A DNA stretch of 64,000 nt. It comes from JAFDZV01 sp964455525. GTDB lineage: Bacteria; Bacteroidota; Ignavibacteria; OLB7. Shown here in pieces: positions 35,923 through 45,884 of this stretch; positions within the stretch are counted from its first letter, which is position 1; every line of letters begins with the position of its first letter. The notes beneath the pieces are model-generated. The model was not told where the DNA came from, did not search any database, and worked only from the letters and a program-made list of their open reading frames with translations. The position numbers and the translations under genes are program-made. Location of the stretch: assembly GCA_964455525.1 (NCBI GenBank), contig CAYVWR010000001.1, forward strand, positions 310,001-374,000. Reading direction: 5' to 3'.

Positions 35923-37905
35923 TTATAGCTCTGATCGCAGATAATGTTCGCCAAGCAATAGAAGAAGTACATCCTGGGCCAAAGCATGATCTGGGAATCG
36001 AACTACAGCTTCACTCCAAATGGCAATAGCTTGCTCAACAGCCCCTAAGTTCCAATACATACCTCCAAGATTAAACCATGCGAGGTCATAATCTTCATCA
36101 AGTTCAAGAGCTCGTTTGTAAGCTGTGATACTAGCCTCAAGGTTACCAATTCCTCCATACGATACTGCAACTTGGAACCAGCTCATAGCGTCTTGCTTAT
36201 GCTCTTCAGCCTGAGCTAACAGAATAGGTAAGGCATCATCAAACCTACCAAGGAAATTCAATGCTGTTCCTAGGCAATAGCCATATTGATCAGGTTCCAG
36301 CTCATATGCTTTACGGTATGCACTCTCAGCTTGAATCCAATCATCACCATCTTGAGTCCAGTGCCCTACCCGGTCCCAAAGAAGTGCGGACTCCGAATCT
36401 CCACTTTCAATTAGTCTCACTACCGCAGACTTAAAGCCTCCAAAATCGATTCCCGTGGTTTCTCCAGCCGCATGCAGCTGTGAGAGGCAGAACAAACGTT
36501 CACGCTCTGCAATCTTATTATCTGGATCCTCATCAAGATAGCTACTCCAGAAAACAAGCGATCTCCGAGTTGAATCAATGCTTGCCCGCCCAAATTCTGC
36601 TACCTGTCTTGCACACCAGGGCCACGCCCAAGGAAGCGTTTCAGCCTCATTGAGCAAATTCTGGATCTCGCGAAATGCGCCATCCGAATCTCCGGTCCGA
36701 AACAGCAGCTCGATCCTCCAACCTTGTACAGCGGATATTCGAAGTGCCGATCCCTTTCTCCGGCTTACACGGTCCAGATGAGATAAGGCTAAGCAATAAT
36801 CTTTTCCATAACGAATTTGCCAGAGGCCAAGTGCGAAATATACCTCGCCCAATTGTGGATCCAGCCTCAAAGCCTTTTCATAACTTTCACGGGCTTCATC
36901 TATCCTACCCATGGCTTCCAGTGCAGCTCCCATATTCTTACAGCACTGTGCTGCAACATCAACAATTGATGGGCTGGCCATTAATGGCAGTGCAGCCTTA
37001 TAAAGCTCATAGGCCCTTTCATATTCATGCAATGCCAACCAACCGTTGGCTTGGCAATACAATAGTGTTCCTGGATGCAGGTAATTCTCTTGCATCTCGT
37101 TCTCAAAGATTTCTATGCCTCGCCGGATACGATCTTCATCAATGGGCAGCCCATTGATACCCAAGTTGATCTCTGCCATATATGCCTGATCCATAGCTCC
37201 TGGCAACGGATCCAGTACAGCAGAGAATTGTAAAAACGATTTAGAGATAGCCGAATCATACCCCCCTTCATAAAGCTGGGTTAGCATTACCCTTGCATGC
37301 TCTGGATCAATAGGCACCTCAATGAGTGGAATAGACTGATCTACTAAAGATGGGATTCGGTCAGGAGGGGCAGCTAACCATTCTAGCCGCAGATCCCGCA
37401 TAGAGTTACCAGAAGCTATAACTTTAGCATTTAGACGATTTTGAAATTCTTCATCGAAAGGTCTACTGAATCTCACTGTGACAGTATCCTGATGGAGCCA
37501 CTCTTTGCCACGACTCTCATACTCACTATAGACATCATGTGCAAACCGGACAAGCAAGCGCTGAGTAGGGATATGATAGCACACGAATATCGAATCACGT
37601 TGAGCAAGTAGATAATTCAGATTTGAACGGGCTATCTCCACACTCACAGATCCGTCTGCTTTTGTGGCGGCATCAGTGCCTTTGAGCTGAACATGAACTC
37701 GGAGGTTTGTCATCCTGCCATTCCATCTTGCCTCAAGCTGAGCATCAGTTCCGTAATCACTACGATCTTTCTGCTGGACCAAGAACAACTTACACGCATC
37801 AACAGCTGTGACAAAAGCTATTTCCGCAGCTTCTGCCCTATCGTGATTGCTATGGCGGTTGGGTAGATCGTCTAAAGAACCCATCATAAACCTTTGAGGA
37901 TTCAC
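35923..37905 (-). CDS. DUF4365-TPR protein, possible nuclease
   Basis: A 660-residue protein. Residues about 20-165 match DUF4365: AEIAFVTAVDACKLFLVQQKDRSDYGTDAQLEA, then LRVHVQLKGTD, in which Asp and Q-x-K fit a PD-(D/E)xK nuclease fold. From about residue 260 to the end it consists of tetratricopeptide repeats (for example AAQCCKNMGAALEAMGRIDEARESYEKALRLDPQLGEVYFALGLWQ). DUF4365 proteins are frequent in phage-defence islands. The TPR part would bind a partner or sense a signal. It stands alone, between the RteC-like remnant and the Abi_C gene, in AT-richer sequence than the chromosome. Confidence 0.75.
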   Translation of the reverse strand: MNPQRFMMGSLDDLPNRHSNHDRAEAAEIAFVTAVDACKLFLVQQKDRSDYGTDAQLEARWNGRMTNLRVHVQLKGTDAATKADGSVSVEIARSNLNYLLAQRDSIFVCYHIPTQRLLVRFAHDVYSEYESRGKEWLHQDTVTVRFSRPFDEEFQNRLNAKVIASGNSMRDLRLEWLAAPPDRIPSLVDQSIPLIEVPIDPEHARVMLTQLYEGGYDSAISKSFLQFSAVLDPLPGAMDQAYMAEINLGINGLPIDEDRIRRGIEIFENEMQENYLHPGTLLYCQANGWLALHEYERAYELYKAALPLMASPSIVDVAAQCCKNMGAALEAMGRIDEARESYEKALRLDPQLGEVYFALGLWQIRYGKDYCLALSHLDRVSRRKGSALRISAVQGWRIELLFRTGDSDGAFREIQNLLNEAETLPWAWPWCARQVAEFGRASIDSTRRSLVFWSSYLDEDPDNKIAERERLFCLSQLHAAGETTGIDFGGFKSAVVRLIESGDSESALLWDRVGHWTQDGDDWIQAESAYRKAYELEPDQYGYCLGTALNFLGRFDDALPILLAQAEEHKQDAMSWFQVAVSYGGIGNLEASITAYKRALELDEDYDLAWFNLGGMYWNLGAVEQAIAIWSEAVVRFPDHALAQDVLLLLLGEHYLRSEL

Positions 37906-38111
37906 TTCTCGTAGAGACTGGAAGGGTCATTTAATATGCTATATTCCTCTCACTCGGTCAACTATACCGGCAAAAGGAGCAGTTGATAGGACGCGAAGGT
38001 ACATAACAGAGGGATAGAAATTACAACTGTTCTTACGAAGAGATTCCGAGTAGCCCCCCCACAAAAGCGCTTCATTGAAATGTTCGGTTCTCGTAGTTCC
38101 TCCATCCTCCT

Positions 38112-38963
38112 TCATTGCTGTTCCTGAATCCCTTGTAGATCGATAATGCCTCTATCTACTTGATACCTCTTTGTATCAAATAGGAAACTGGCTAATGTCT
38201 TTGCAGCGTTTACGAGCAAGACGGCGTGATGCCTCGAAGGGCGATAAGATCGCGCATGGGAATCGCTCATCTTATTCCGTAGTCCTCCGAGACCACTAAC
38301 TATGCTAACAAGCCCAGATAGAACTTGCTTCAACGGCTCCGCAATATCCTTTCGCGAGGGCTCCAGATTCAAACCAGACTGAACACGACGATAGAGCTTC
38401 ATCAAGTCCCCATCATATTGGGGAGCATTTGAGTCAATCTCCTTCTCAATCCCCACCAAGACAGCCTCAAGCAGCGATCGCGCATTTGTAATTGCTCCAT
38501 CAAAATCTCCCTCAGCAAGCTTTACGTCACACTTCCTTGACTGCTCCTCGATAAACTCGTAATCGATAGAATTCGAATCTTCTAAACGTGTTAGGAATAG
38601 AACAACTCCTGAAAGCGCACGCACTTTGTAGAAGTCACCATCTGGCACTATCTCATAATTATCAAACTTAAATACTCGATTTAAATATTGAGCTATTTCA
38701 TCACGGAAATCGTCGCAGTTCAGCCATTCGCGGGGGTCCAACATATCTCTGATAAGCTTCACAAGCTCCACTGTCCCATTTAGGCTTTGCACCTTCAACT
38801 GAGCAAATCGCCAGCGCGTTGGGAAACCTTGCCCGTATTCATCACTAAATCCGAATCTATTAAAGAATGCGACCAATTGCGGACCACTACGGTAAAGCCC
38901 AGGCCCCGTATCGCCCGCAACAACCTTTGCTAGTTCATCAATTGAACGGCTTGACAGTTGCAT
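38112..38963 (-). CDS. Abortive-infection (Abi_C) HEPN-like protein
   Basis: A 283-residue protein. Its C-terminal part (about 170-270) matches the abortive-infection C-terminal domain: GDFDGAITNARSLLEAVLVGIEKEID, then GLRNKMSDSHARSYRPSRHHAVLLVNAAKTLASFLFDT. RNKMSDSHA contains the R-x(4-6)-H pattern of HEPN ribonucleases. The N-terminal part (YRSGPQLVAFFNRFGF) is also shared by such Abi proteins. The ATG at 38963 follows the TIR-like gene stop by 13 bases, so the two are probably co-transcribed. A toxic RNase triggered by infection is the inferred role. Confidence 0.78.
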   Translation of the reverse strand: MQLSSRSIDELAKVVAGDTGPGLYRSGPQLVAFFNRFGFSDEYGQGFPTRWRFAQLKVQSLNGTVELVKLIRDMLDPREWLNCDDFRDEIAQYLNRVFKFDNYEIVPDGDFYKVRALSGVVLFLTRLEDSNSIDYEFIEEQSRKCDVKLAEGDFDGAITNARSLLEAVLVGIEKEIDSNAPQYDGDLMKLYRRVQSGLNLEPSRKDIAEPLKQVLSGLVSIVSGLGGLRNKMSDSHARSYRPSRHHAVLLVNAAKTLASFLFDTKRYQVDRGIIDLQGIQEQQ

Positions 38964-38976
38964 TTTAATATTAGAG

Positions 38977-40203
38977 CTAATTGATATTGCGTTTAAAAAC
39001 TGCCTCTTCTGGGTTATTAATAGCTGAGATAACATTCTCAGCGACTTTCTCTATCAGCTTTTCGCCCCAAAATGGATCCTTAACATCATAATAGATAACC
39101 CTAATATGTTGCAGATCAAATGGCACATCCTCCTCATTGGAGGATACTAACACAACTGGCTTTTCTAGTGCGTGTGCCATACCCAACTCATAGAACACAT
39201 TTGCGTTTCTAGTTGTTAGCTCAGCCACTAAAACCTTAGCTGAGTTTATACCTGACCAAATTTGATCTATAATCTTTCCGGTACCAAAAATTTCGGCATC
39301 AGCTCTGATGGGAATCAACCCAGCTTTCTTTATAGCTGGCTCATACACTTTTGTGTAATAATCACCTAGTGGAGGCGCAAATGGCATTACAACAAAGCAG
39401 ATATCGCCTGTTCCAATTTTAGCTCCCTTGCTCAGGCTTTTGATTTCTTTGGAAGAATCTGCGTCCACACGTATCTCGTCCGACACATCAAGAACCCTAG
39501 TTTTCCCGCTGTGCTCTTCTATGAGCTTAGCGCTTTTTAGCGAGTCCTTGAATATTGCAATAAATTCGGCTGTTTTCTCCTTAGGTATACCGAAAGTATC
39601 AACCAGCGTATTCTCAAAAAATTCAAGGTCAGGTATATTCTCTCCACGATAATGCCGATAGACAGCAGATACATATGGGGCTTTGAGTACAGCCTCACGC
39701 AAGCCATTAATTCTATCATCTGTACTCTGAGGCCGTAATATCTTTCGAGACAAGTCTGTTGGCGCAACTTTACCGGGCGATGGCCTCTCCAACAATCCAT
39801 ACTTAATTGCCGAGCTCACTTCGACATTGTATGGCCCTCCTACTCCAGTCCCCACATATTTTGCCGATTCCTGCTCCGTACATTCACGACCTGCATTCTG
39901 GTCAAGGATTGCTTTTGGTATCCTCAATGCCTTCTCCACAGAATGCCTGGGATAATTCACCTTGAGAGCTATCGAGTGTTTCTCGTTCTTGGTTTTCTTA
40001 GGAGCTACCACCTTCGACTCTTTCGTCTTCGTGATAGACCTTTTCATAATTTTGCTCACACTAGAAGGATCAATATCAATCCCTTCCTTTGCAAGCGCTT
40101 CTATCACTTCTTTGTTTTTTGCCTTTGGCTTCTTTGCTAAGTATTGGCGGACCGCTTCAGCTTTATTAACTTTTGCACTCTCCTGTTCGTCCTGAGTCTT
40201 CAT
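38977..40203 (-). CDS. HTH protein with TIR/NDT-like C-terminal domain
   Basis: A 408-residue protein. Residues 1-55 carry a winged-helix-like segment (KAEAVRQYLAKKPKAKNKEVIEALAKEG). The middle (about 85-250) is a separate helical domain with VGTGVGGPYNVEVSSAIKYGLLE, resembling a DNA-binding or sensor unit. The C-terminal domain (about 268-395: CFVVMPFAPPLGDYY, PAIKKAGLIPIRADAEIF, IDQIWSGINSAKVLVAELTTRNANVFYELGMAHALEKPVVLVSS) is the Rossmann-like fold of TIR-like and nucleoside 2-deoxyribosyltransferase-like proteins; the Glu of YELG is the expected catalytic acid. In defence systems such domains cleave NAD+ or nucleotides. It is paired with the downstream Abi_C gene. Confidence 0.72.
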   Translation of the reverse strand: MKTQDEQESAKVNKAEAVRQYLAKKPKAKNKEVIEALAKEGIDIDPSSVSKIMKRSITKTKESKVVAPKKTKNEKHSIALKVNYPRHSVEKALRIPKAILDQNAGRECTEQESAKYVGTGVGGPYNVEVSSAIKYGLLERPSPGKVAPTDLSRKILRPQSTDDRINGLREAVLKAPYVSAVYRHYRGENIPDLEFFENTLVDTFGIPKEKTAEFIAIFKDSLKSAKLIEEHSGKTRVLDVSDEIRVDADSSKEIKSLSKGAKIGTGDICFVVMPFAPPLGDYYTKVYEPAIKKAGLIPIRADAEIFGTGKIIDQIWSGINSAKVLVAELTTRNANVFYELGMAHALEKPVVLVSSNEEDVPFDLQHIRVIYYDVKDPFWGEKLIEKVAENVISAINNPEEAVFKRNIN

Positions 40204-40227
40204 AGGGATTGATGATATAAATTTGTT

Positions 40228-41264
40228 TTACAGTTCCGGTATCAACTCCACCGCCGCCCTCTTCTTCTCATCCACAATCTTTCCATATACCTCTGTTGTC
40301 CGCACGCTCGCATGCCCGAGGAGCTTGGAGACTGTGTAAAGGTCTGCTCCATAGGTCAACGCCAGCGTTGCAAACGTGTGCCGCGATACATGGAAGGAAA
40401 TAGGTTTCGTTACCCCTGCGCCCACTTGGTAAGCGCATGGTAGATGGGGGCATGGGTGGGGAGGTTAAACACAGCCGCATCAGGTTCGCCCGGCTCGCCG
40501 AGGTACTTCTGCGCCTGTGCTGAGAGCGGAAGATACTCAATTCTGGTTGTTTTTTTCTGCCGGTACTCGATCTGGCCGTTGCGGATCATGACCCAGCGGA
40601 GCGCCCGGACATCGGAGATACGGAGCCCCGTGTAGCAGGCGAATAGGAATGCCCGCTTGGTCTCGGTGTTCGGGCAAGATGCCTTTTCCAGCTTCCGCAG
40701 CTCGTCGAGCGTGAGGAACATCCGTTCGGAATCCTCCTGCTTAATCGGCTCCACATTCATGGCCGGGCTCTTTACCAGCCTTCCTTCCCGCACGGCGCGG
40801 GAAAGACCCGCCTTGAACTTGGAGAAGTAGAGATGCGCGGTGTTGGCGTGGACCTTCCCAAGCAGGTAGTTCCGGAACCCCTCGACCATATCAGGGGTGA
40901 GAGCGCCGAAGGTGAGGCTCCCTTTGGTGTACTCATCCAGTTGCAGATAGGTAGCGTTCCAGCTCGAATGGTTCTTCTCGTCGGCGATGGCCTTGAAGTA
41001 ATCAACGAAGTTCGCCGCACGTATATGCGCGGGCATGATGCCGTGCTCCGATGCCTGAAGCTCGATCTCTCGCCTGGAGCGGATCGTCTCGGCGATACGA
41101 CGCGTTTCGGCGTCCTGGGTCTTGTCGCCGGTCAGGTAGAGCTTGAGATAGTCGTAGGCCCGTTTGCCGTGGTGGTAGATGTCCAGGTAGAGCGAACGAT
41201 CGCCGTTGCTCAGCTTCTTCTCTCGGAGCTTCACCTTGCCCGAGTAGACCCCTTTCGTAGCCAT
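40228..41264 (-). pseudogene. Tyrosine integrase of the dcd element, one-base frameshift
   Basis: Encodes nearly all of a Bacteroidota-type tyrosine recombinase. The start is MATKGVYSGKVKLREKK, then an Arm-like domain, a SAM-like core-binding domain (ATYLQLDEYTKGSLTFGALTPDMVEGFRNYLLG) and the catalytic part with YTGLRISDVRALRW. The frame ends KWAQG-stop at 40410. The missing C-terminus is intact one frame over: GVTKPISFHVSRHTFATLAL (HxxR), LLGHASVRTTEVYGKIVDEKK (catalytic Tyr). The break is at a run of four G near 40415. It lies beside dcd and the proximal repeat, as expected for the element's integrase. A sequencing error in the G-run would restore it. Confidence 0.88.
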
Positions 41265-41403
41265 ATGCCCCCCGTTTGCGGTCTTGTGTCCCGATCCTGT
41301 TTCTTTTGTTTCCCGGACGAAGATAGGAAACGCCCAGGGAACAGAAACGATCAAAACAGCCCCAAACGGGGAGAGGCATCAGAAAGCAGAATCCGCGAAA
41401 TGG

Positions 41404-41470
41404 GCCCGAAATCTTCGGTTACTCTACAGTCACGGTGTTGTCAACTTCGATGAACAACTTCTGCTCGAAG
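41404..41470 (-). repeat. Proximal attachment site within dcd
   Basis: Overlaps the last 52 bases of dcd and 15 bases after its stop. 66 of 67 bases match 27786-27852. The integrase gene begins 140 bases away. Integration here preserves the dcd reading frame. Confidence 0.9.
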
Positions 41471-41997
41471 TTCTTCCACATCATGCTTTCCACTGGCTGG
41501 CTGCTGCGGCCGTTGTATTTGGCACTTCCCTTCAGGTTGTAGGGAATTTCCACGGGGCTGGCGGTCATAAAGTAGATAAGCTGTCCGACTGGCATCCCCG
41601 CATAGACACGAATCGGCTGCTTGACGGAGATCTCCAGGGTCCAGTGGTTGCAGAACCCCACATCCCCCTTGCCGGCGGTAGCATGGATATCGATGCCGAG
41701 ACGGCCAACGCTGCTCTTCCCCTCCAGAAAGGGAACGTGCTTGTGCGATTCAGTGTATTCCATCGTCACGCCGAGGTAGAATCGCTCTGGGGTAAGCACA
41801 AAGCCATCCTTTGGGATACGGAAGGTGGTGATCTGGTTGTGCATGCGAGCATCAAGCGTTTCATCGATGTAGGTAGCGAGGTACTCGCCGAGATGAACGT
41901 CGTAGCTATTGGTGCCAAGACGATCGCGGCGGAACGGCTCGATGACGATTTCACCCGCCTGCATGGCGGCAAGGATGTCGGTGTCGGAGAGAATCAT
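41419..41997 (-). CDS. dcd: dCTP deaminase
   Basis: A 192-residue enzyme that converts dCTP to dUTP for thymidylate synthesis. Family landmarks: MILSDTDILAAMQAGEIVIEPF at the start, NSYDVHLGEY, FYLGVTMEYTE, EGKSSVGRLGIDIHATAGKGDVGFCNHWTLEI (active-site Ser, Arg and Glu) and YAGMPVGQLIYF. I chose the ATG at 41997 to match the usual start; upstream in-frame residues look non-coding. The length is normal. The 3' end is the integration target of the element, and the gene remains intact. Confidence 0.93.
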   Translation of the reverse strand: MILSDTDILAAMQAGEIVIEPFRRDRLGTNSYDVHLGEYLATYIDETLDARMHNQITTFRIPKDGFVLTPERFYLGVTMEYTESHKHVPFLEGKSSVGRLGIDIHATAGKGDVGFCNHWTLEISVKQPIRVYAGMPVGQLIYFMTASPVEIPYNLKGSAKYNGRSSQPVESMMWKNFEQKLFIEVDNTVTVE

Positions 41998-42534
41998 GTA
42001 TAAAGCTCTGCGTGAGATGTAAGTATCAGGAACTGTATAAGGATGGTGCAGCTTCATCAATGACCGGAGAACCGGCAACATCGATCAGCCATCCGCAGGA
42101 AGAGGATCATCCAGGCGTTTCGACATCAACCGATGCCGGGCAGCACTCATACAACCGGGGCAAAGTTCGCCCACCGGGAGTTCATGGGCAAGATTTCCCA
42201 TCGTATATGAGTGCAACGGGATAACGGCAATTCAAGATTACCGGAGCGCCGTGCACAATTCTCTTTATGGAGATCGCTCCCTGGGTAAAAAAACGCGGCT
42301 GTATAACAACACTCCCGGTTCGGTGGAAGCAGACATGCTTCCCATCAGTGGCCCCGTTCCTGCTACAAGGATCGGCCATGCTGTAGCCGGAACGGCTGGG
42401 GGCAGTCGCCATGCTGTAACAACGCGAGGGCATGAGGCCACAGCTACAACAGCAACGGCCCGCTCGCAGGCAGGCCGTTGCGTTGTTGCACCCGAGTTGT
42501 ACCGCAGAAACGATCCGGCGATGCTCCAGGGAGA
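41998..42534. other. Intergenic region with hairpins
   Basis: No supported gene over about 540 bases. Two hairpins stand out: GGAAGCA (42325-42331) with TGCTTCC (42336-42342), and GCAACGGCC (42452-42460) with GGCCGTTGC (42473-42481). The second may end transcription of the minus-strand protease gene, but it lacks a T-run. Confidence 0.45.
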
Positions 42535-44019
42535 TCAATCCACCTGCTTCAGGAACGTCCCGGCCGGAACCTCTTCGGTAAGCTGACGCTGGTTTATGAT
42601 CGCAAGCTCATCAAGACTTACCCCGGCATGGCTCTGCACAAGGGTCTGGAACTGACCGGAGCGCGAAGACTGGAACACATCAAGCCGGTTCGGCACAACT
42701 GCAAGCACAGAGGAGTTGGTAACCTCGCTGAAACTCCCCAGAACGCTCTGGAACGTGCTGCTGTAGGAACTGAACCGGGCCTGGGTTGCATAGCCATGGA
42801 ACGCAAAAAGAAGCATGCCACTCGGCGTCGCCTTCCGAATGAAGTAGCTGAGCGCGGTAAGTGATGAACCATCCTCCAACGGAATAGTGCTCAGCAGACG
42901 ATAGGCCGCAAGCCCATTGACCGTGATCGACTGGCTCTCCAGCACCGTAGCCTTGTTCGCCTGCACAAAGGACTGTGCCACTGTCTGGGGATTGGCGTCG
43001 GGAAGAGTCGTCAGCATAGCGGCGGCATCGCTCTGCCCCGAGGGAGCCAGTTGCACCTGGGCAGCAAAATTGCCGACAGTCCAACCGCTTGGCACCGAGA
43101 ACTGGAATCGGAGATCGGGATGATAATAGACGCCCCCCTGCACAAACCCATGCCGAGGGTTCTGACCAAAGACGATATTGTTGAAACGAGGCACAAAGGC
43201 AGCGACATCCGTGCCTCTGGTCTCGTCGCCGGGAAACTGATCGGCATACTGCTGGGCAAGCCGCAGCACGGTCTGCTCGCGTTCGGCCGGATCGGGATGG
43301 GTGCTTGTCCAGGTTGGCAGCGATCCTCCCTGTTGCTGATCCTGGATTCTCTTGAGCGTGGTAAAGAACTTGGCCCCCTCGCCCGCCTGATACCCAAGCC
43401 TGGTAGCATATTTCACCCCAAGCTCATCGGCCTGGCGCTCGTCATCGCGGCCATACTTCAGGAAGAGAAGCTGCAACCCGGTCTCGACAGCCCCAACAAA
43501 TGGCTGGATATCCTCGAAGAGGATGGAGCCAAGACCAACACCAAGCCCCGCAAGCTGCGAGTTTGTGTACTGGCGTGCAGTGTGCCGCGCCGTTACATGG
43601 CCGATCTCATGCCCCAGCACCACGGCAAGCTGCGCCTCGTTCTGCATATAGGCCAGAAGACCACGCGTCACATAGACAAAACCTCCCGGCAGGGCAAACG
43701 CGTTTATCACCGGAGAATCGAGCACACGGAAGGTCCAGGGAAGGCTGGGATCTTCCGAGCTTTTGGCAATCGACTGTCCCAGACTATCTATATAACGGGC
43801 GACGGCCTGATCGTCGTACACCCCGAACTCCGCCACGATCTGGGCATCGCCCTGTTGTCCAAGAGCGATTTCATCTGCACGGGAGAGAAGCGAGAACTCC
43901 TTTGCGCCGGTCGCCGGATTGGTCACACATCCGCTTATGCCGCCTGCAATCACAATGAGCGGAAGAAGCCAGCGGCCCATCAGCCTTCTCCCGCATGTAT
44001 ATCTACCCTGAATGCTCAT
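42535..44019 (-). CDS. M48-family metalloprotease lipoprotein
   Basis: A 494-residue periplasmic zinc protease similar to BepA/LoiP-type M48 enzymes. A hydrophobic signal segment ends in GGISGC, a lipobox, so it is probably membrane-anchored. VVLGHEIGHVTARHTARQY has HEIGH as the zinc and catalytic motif, and DDERQADELGVKYATRLGY supplies the third ligand. WTSTHPDPAERE is another family block. After about residue 270 comes a beta-rich C-terminal domain with no known catalytic role. An ATG 39 bases downstream (MGRWLLPLIV) is an alternative start. It likely degrades misfolded envelope proteins. Confidence 0.9.
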   Translation of the reverse strand: MSIQGRYTCGRRLMGRWLLPLIVIAGGISGCVTNPATGAKEFSLLSRADEIALGQQGDAQIVAEFGVYDDQAVARYIDSLGQSIAKSSEDPSLPWTFRVLDSPVINAFALPGGFVYVTRGLLAYMQNEAQLAVVLGHEIGHVTARHTARQYTNSQLAGLGVGLGSILFEDIQPFVGAVETGLQLLFLKYGRDDERQADELGVKYATRLGYQAGEGAKFFTTLKRIQDQQQGGSLPTWTSTHPDPAEREQTVLRLAQQYADQFPGDETRGTDVAAFVPRFNNIVFGQNPRHGFVQGGVYYHPDLRFQFSVPSGWTVGNFAAQVQLAPSGQSDAAAMLTTLPDANPQTVAQSFVQANKATVLESQSITVNGLAAYRLLSTIPLEDGSSLTALSYFIRKATPSGMLLFAFHGYATQARFSSYSSTFQSVLGSFSEVTNSSVLAVVPNRLDVFQSSRSGQFQTLVQSHAGVSLDELAIINQRQLTEEVPAGTFLKQVD

Positions 44020-45033
44020 GATACTCTTTACGCTCCCTGCTTGTCGGTTATGTTCGGATATATTCTTTTATCGGTTTCATGCCTGCAATCAGGCTGCCAA
44101 ATTTTTCTGGAGGGAAATCACCCCCGCCATATTGCCGGGTTCCCCTGTCCTGATCCTCGAAACAACTGCCATAGCCGCGGGTTTAGTCGTCTTTATCAAT
44201 CGAGGCATGAAATCTCTCAGCAATGATGGACCGGAAAGCTCCAGGCGGACTGCATTCTCATGCAAAGGGGTGGAGAGAACGCAGTTTTTTGTGCCTTCGC
44301 GCGCGCTGTTGTGCCTGATCGCAAGCCAGGGCCGATCACGCCGAAGAACAGCTATCGCCCCAGCGTGATGTTGTACATGGTGTTCAGGTCAATACAGCAT
44401 CCGCTCGACCACCGAAGCCATGGTGCCAGCATTCAACGCTCTCTGCTCTGGCTGATCCTGATAGTCCCGAGCGACAGGACCGCACAACCATCCCACCCGA
44501 CAGCCCAGTAGCATGTGCTCGCCGAGGAATACGCCAATTCATGGCACGTGCCATGGCAAGGAAAGCCGATAGTGCCAGAGAGCGGCTTGAGCAGTACAAG
44601 GCGCTGTGATACTGGCCAACATCGAGGCAGGACGATTCAACGACTCGATGGCGCCGATGGAGGGGGACCAGCCTCAGGTCCCGGCCTTCATCCCCCGACT
44701 GGGTACCCCCAGGGGGCCTGTTCGACCACAACGCCCGTACCCCGGCAGAACGGCTTATCACCTCGGCAATCGCCGAGGTGATGATCGCCCATCGCTAGTT
44801 CCCTGATACGCGGATGGCAACCGCGACAGCAGCGCCATCGTCCATAAGCAAACCGCGCCAGGCGCCATCGGAATCACCTTCTGCACCCTGAAAGATAGCG
44901 TGATCGGCAGCAGATATTACAATCAGAATATCCGTGCGTCTTCATGCTTCTCACCGGCTCACCTTCATCGGATTTCCTATCTTCCCCCACAAGGCAACAA
45001 CACTCTATCCGATTCACGATTGCGGAGCAGGTT
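44020..45033. other. Gene-poor kilobase with one perfect hairpin
   Basis: No convincing gene. TCACCTCGGC (44758-44767) and its complement (44772-44781) form a 10-bp stem with a 4-base loop, but no T-run follows. Short frames on both strands lack domains. Confidence 0.45.
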
Positions 45034-45819
45034 ATGTCGGCACATCAGTGGCTCATCAAAAACACCGCCGCCAGCAAGGGACGGCACATCGCCATCACAC
45101 CGGAGAACAGCGATTTCAGATTCATCTCGGCAGGACGTATCATCCTGGACGCCGAGCATCCATCGGTGAGCGCCCGCAACGAAGGTGCCGAGACAACGCT
45201 GCTTGTGCTGCACGGAAGCGGCATAGTACGGGTCGCGGGGCAGATCTACGAGGTCTCCCGCCTCGATGGCGTCTACATCCCGCGTGGCGAGGAATTCACG
45301 GTAGAGACCGGCAGCACGCTCGACATATTCGAGGGAAGCGCCCCGACCGAACTGATATTCCCGGCAGCCCATGTGCGCCACGAGCAGACAAAACATCAGG
45401 AGGGAATGCATCTACAGGTGGGATCGGAGCCGTATTACCGCGATATCCATAAGGTGATCGCCGAGAACGTGCAGGGTGCAAAGCTGATGACCGGCGTAAC
45501 CATGTCCGCCCCCGGCAACTGGACAAGCTGGCCACCACACGAACACGCGGCAACGCAGGAGGAATTGTACCTCTTTTTCGACATGCCCCGATTCGGCACA
45601 CAATACGTCTATACCGATCCCGAACATCCTGAACTTATCACGCCAGTGTATCAGGACGACGCGGTCGTGATCGTCAAGGGATATCACCCGAACGTTGCGG
45701 TGCCCGGCTACCCTATCAACTTCGCATGGCTGCTCTGCTCACTAGAGGATACCACATGGCGCAAACTGGGCGGGGTAAATGTGCAGCCGGAATTTCAGAT
45801 GGAGACCGGCCTACGGTAA
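45034..45819 (+). CDS. iolB: 5-deoxy-glucuronate isomerase
   Basis: A 261-residue cupin-fold isomerase of the IolB/KduI family, converting 5-deoxy-glucuronate to 5-dehydro-2-deoxygluconate in inositol breakdown. Signature stretches: RFISAGRIILDAEH, ETTLLVLHGSGIVRVAGQIYEV, DGVYIPRG, TGVTMSAPGNWTSWPPHEHAATQEELYLFFDMPRFG (metal-binding HEH and Glu) and VIVKGYHPNVAVPGYPINFAWLL. The start at 45034 has GGAG upstream. No other inositol genes are in the window, so the pathway must be elsewhere or the enzyme has another sugar-acid substrate. Confidence 0.9.
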   Translation: MSAHQWLIKNTAASKGRHIAITPENSDFRFISAGRIILDAEHPSVSARNEGAETTLLVLHGSGIVRVAGQIYEVSRLDGVYIPRGEEFTVETGSTLDIFEGSAPTELIFPAAHVRHEQTKHQEGMHLQVGSEPYYRDIHKVIAENVQGAKLMTGVTMSAPGNWTSWPPHEHAATQEELYLFFDMPRFGTQYVYTDPEHPELITPVYQDDAVVIVKGYHPNVAVPGYPINFAWLLCSLEDTTWRKLGGVNVQPEFQMETGLR

Positions 45820-45884
45820 TATTCAACCTAATCCATCCCCAAACGGCGTTTTCTTGAAAAATTTCGGGCATCCTATGCATTGAA

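Noticed and set aside
43051..44226. 391-codon open frame antisense to the M48 protease
   Set aside because: The protease strand has a lipobox and HEIGH motif. The opposite frame shows only low-information sequence.
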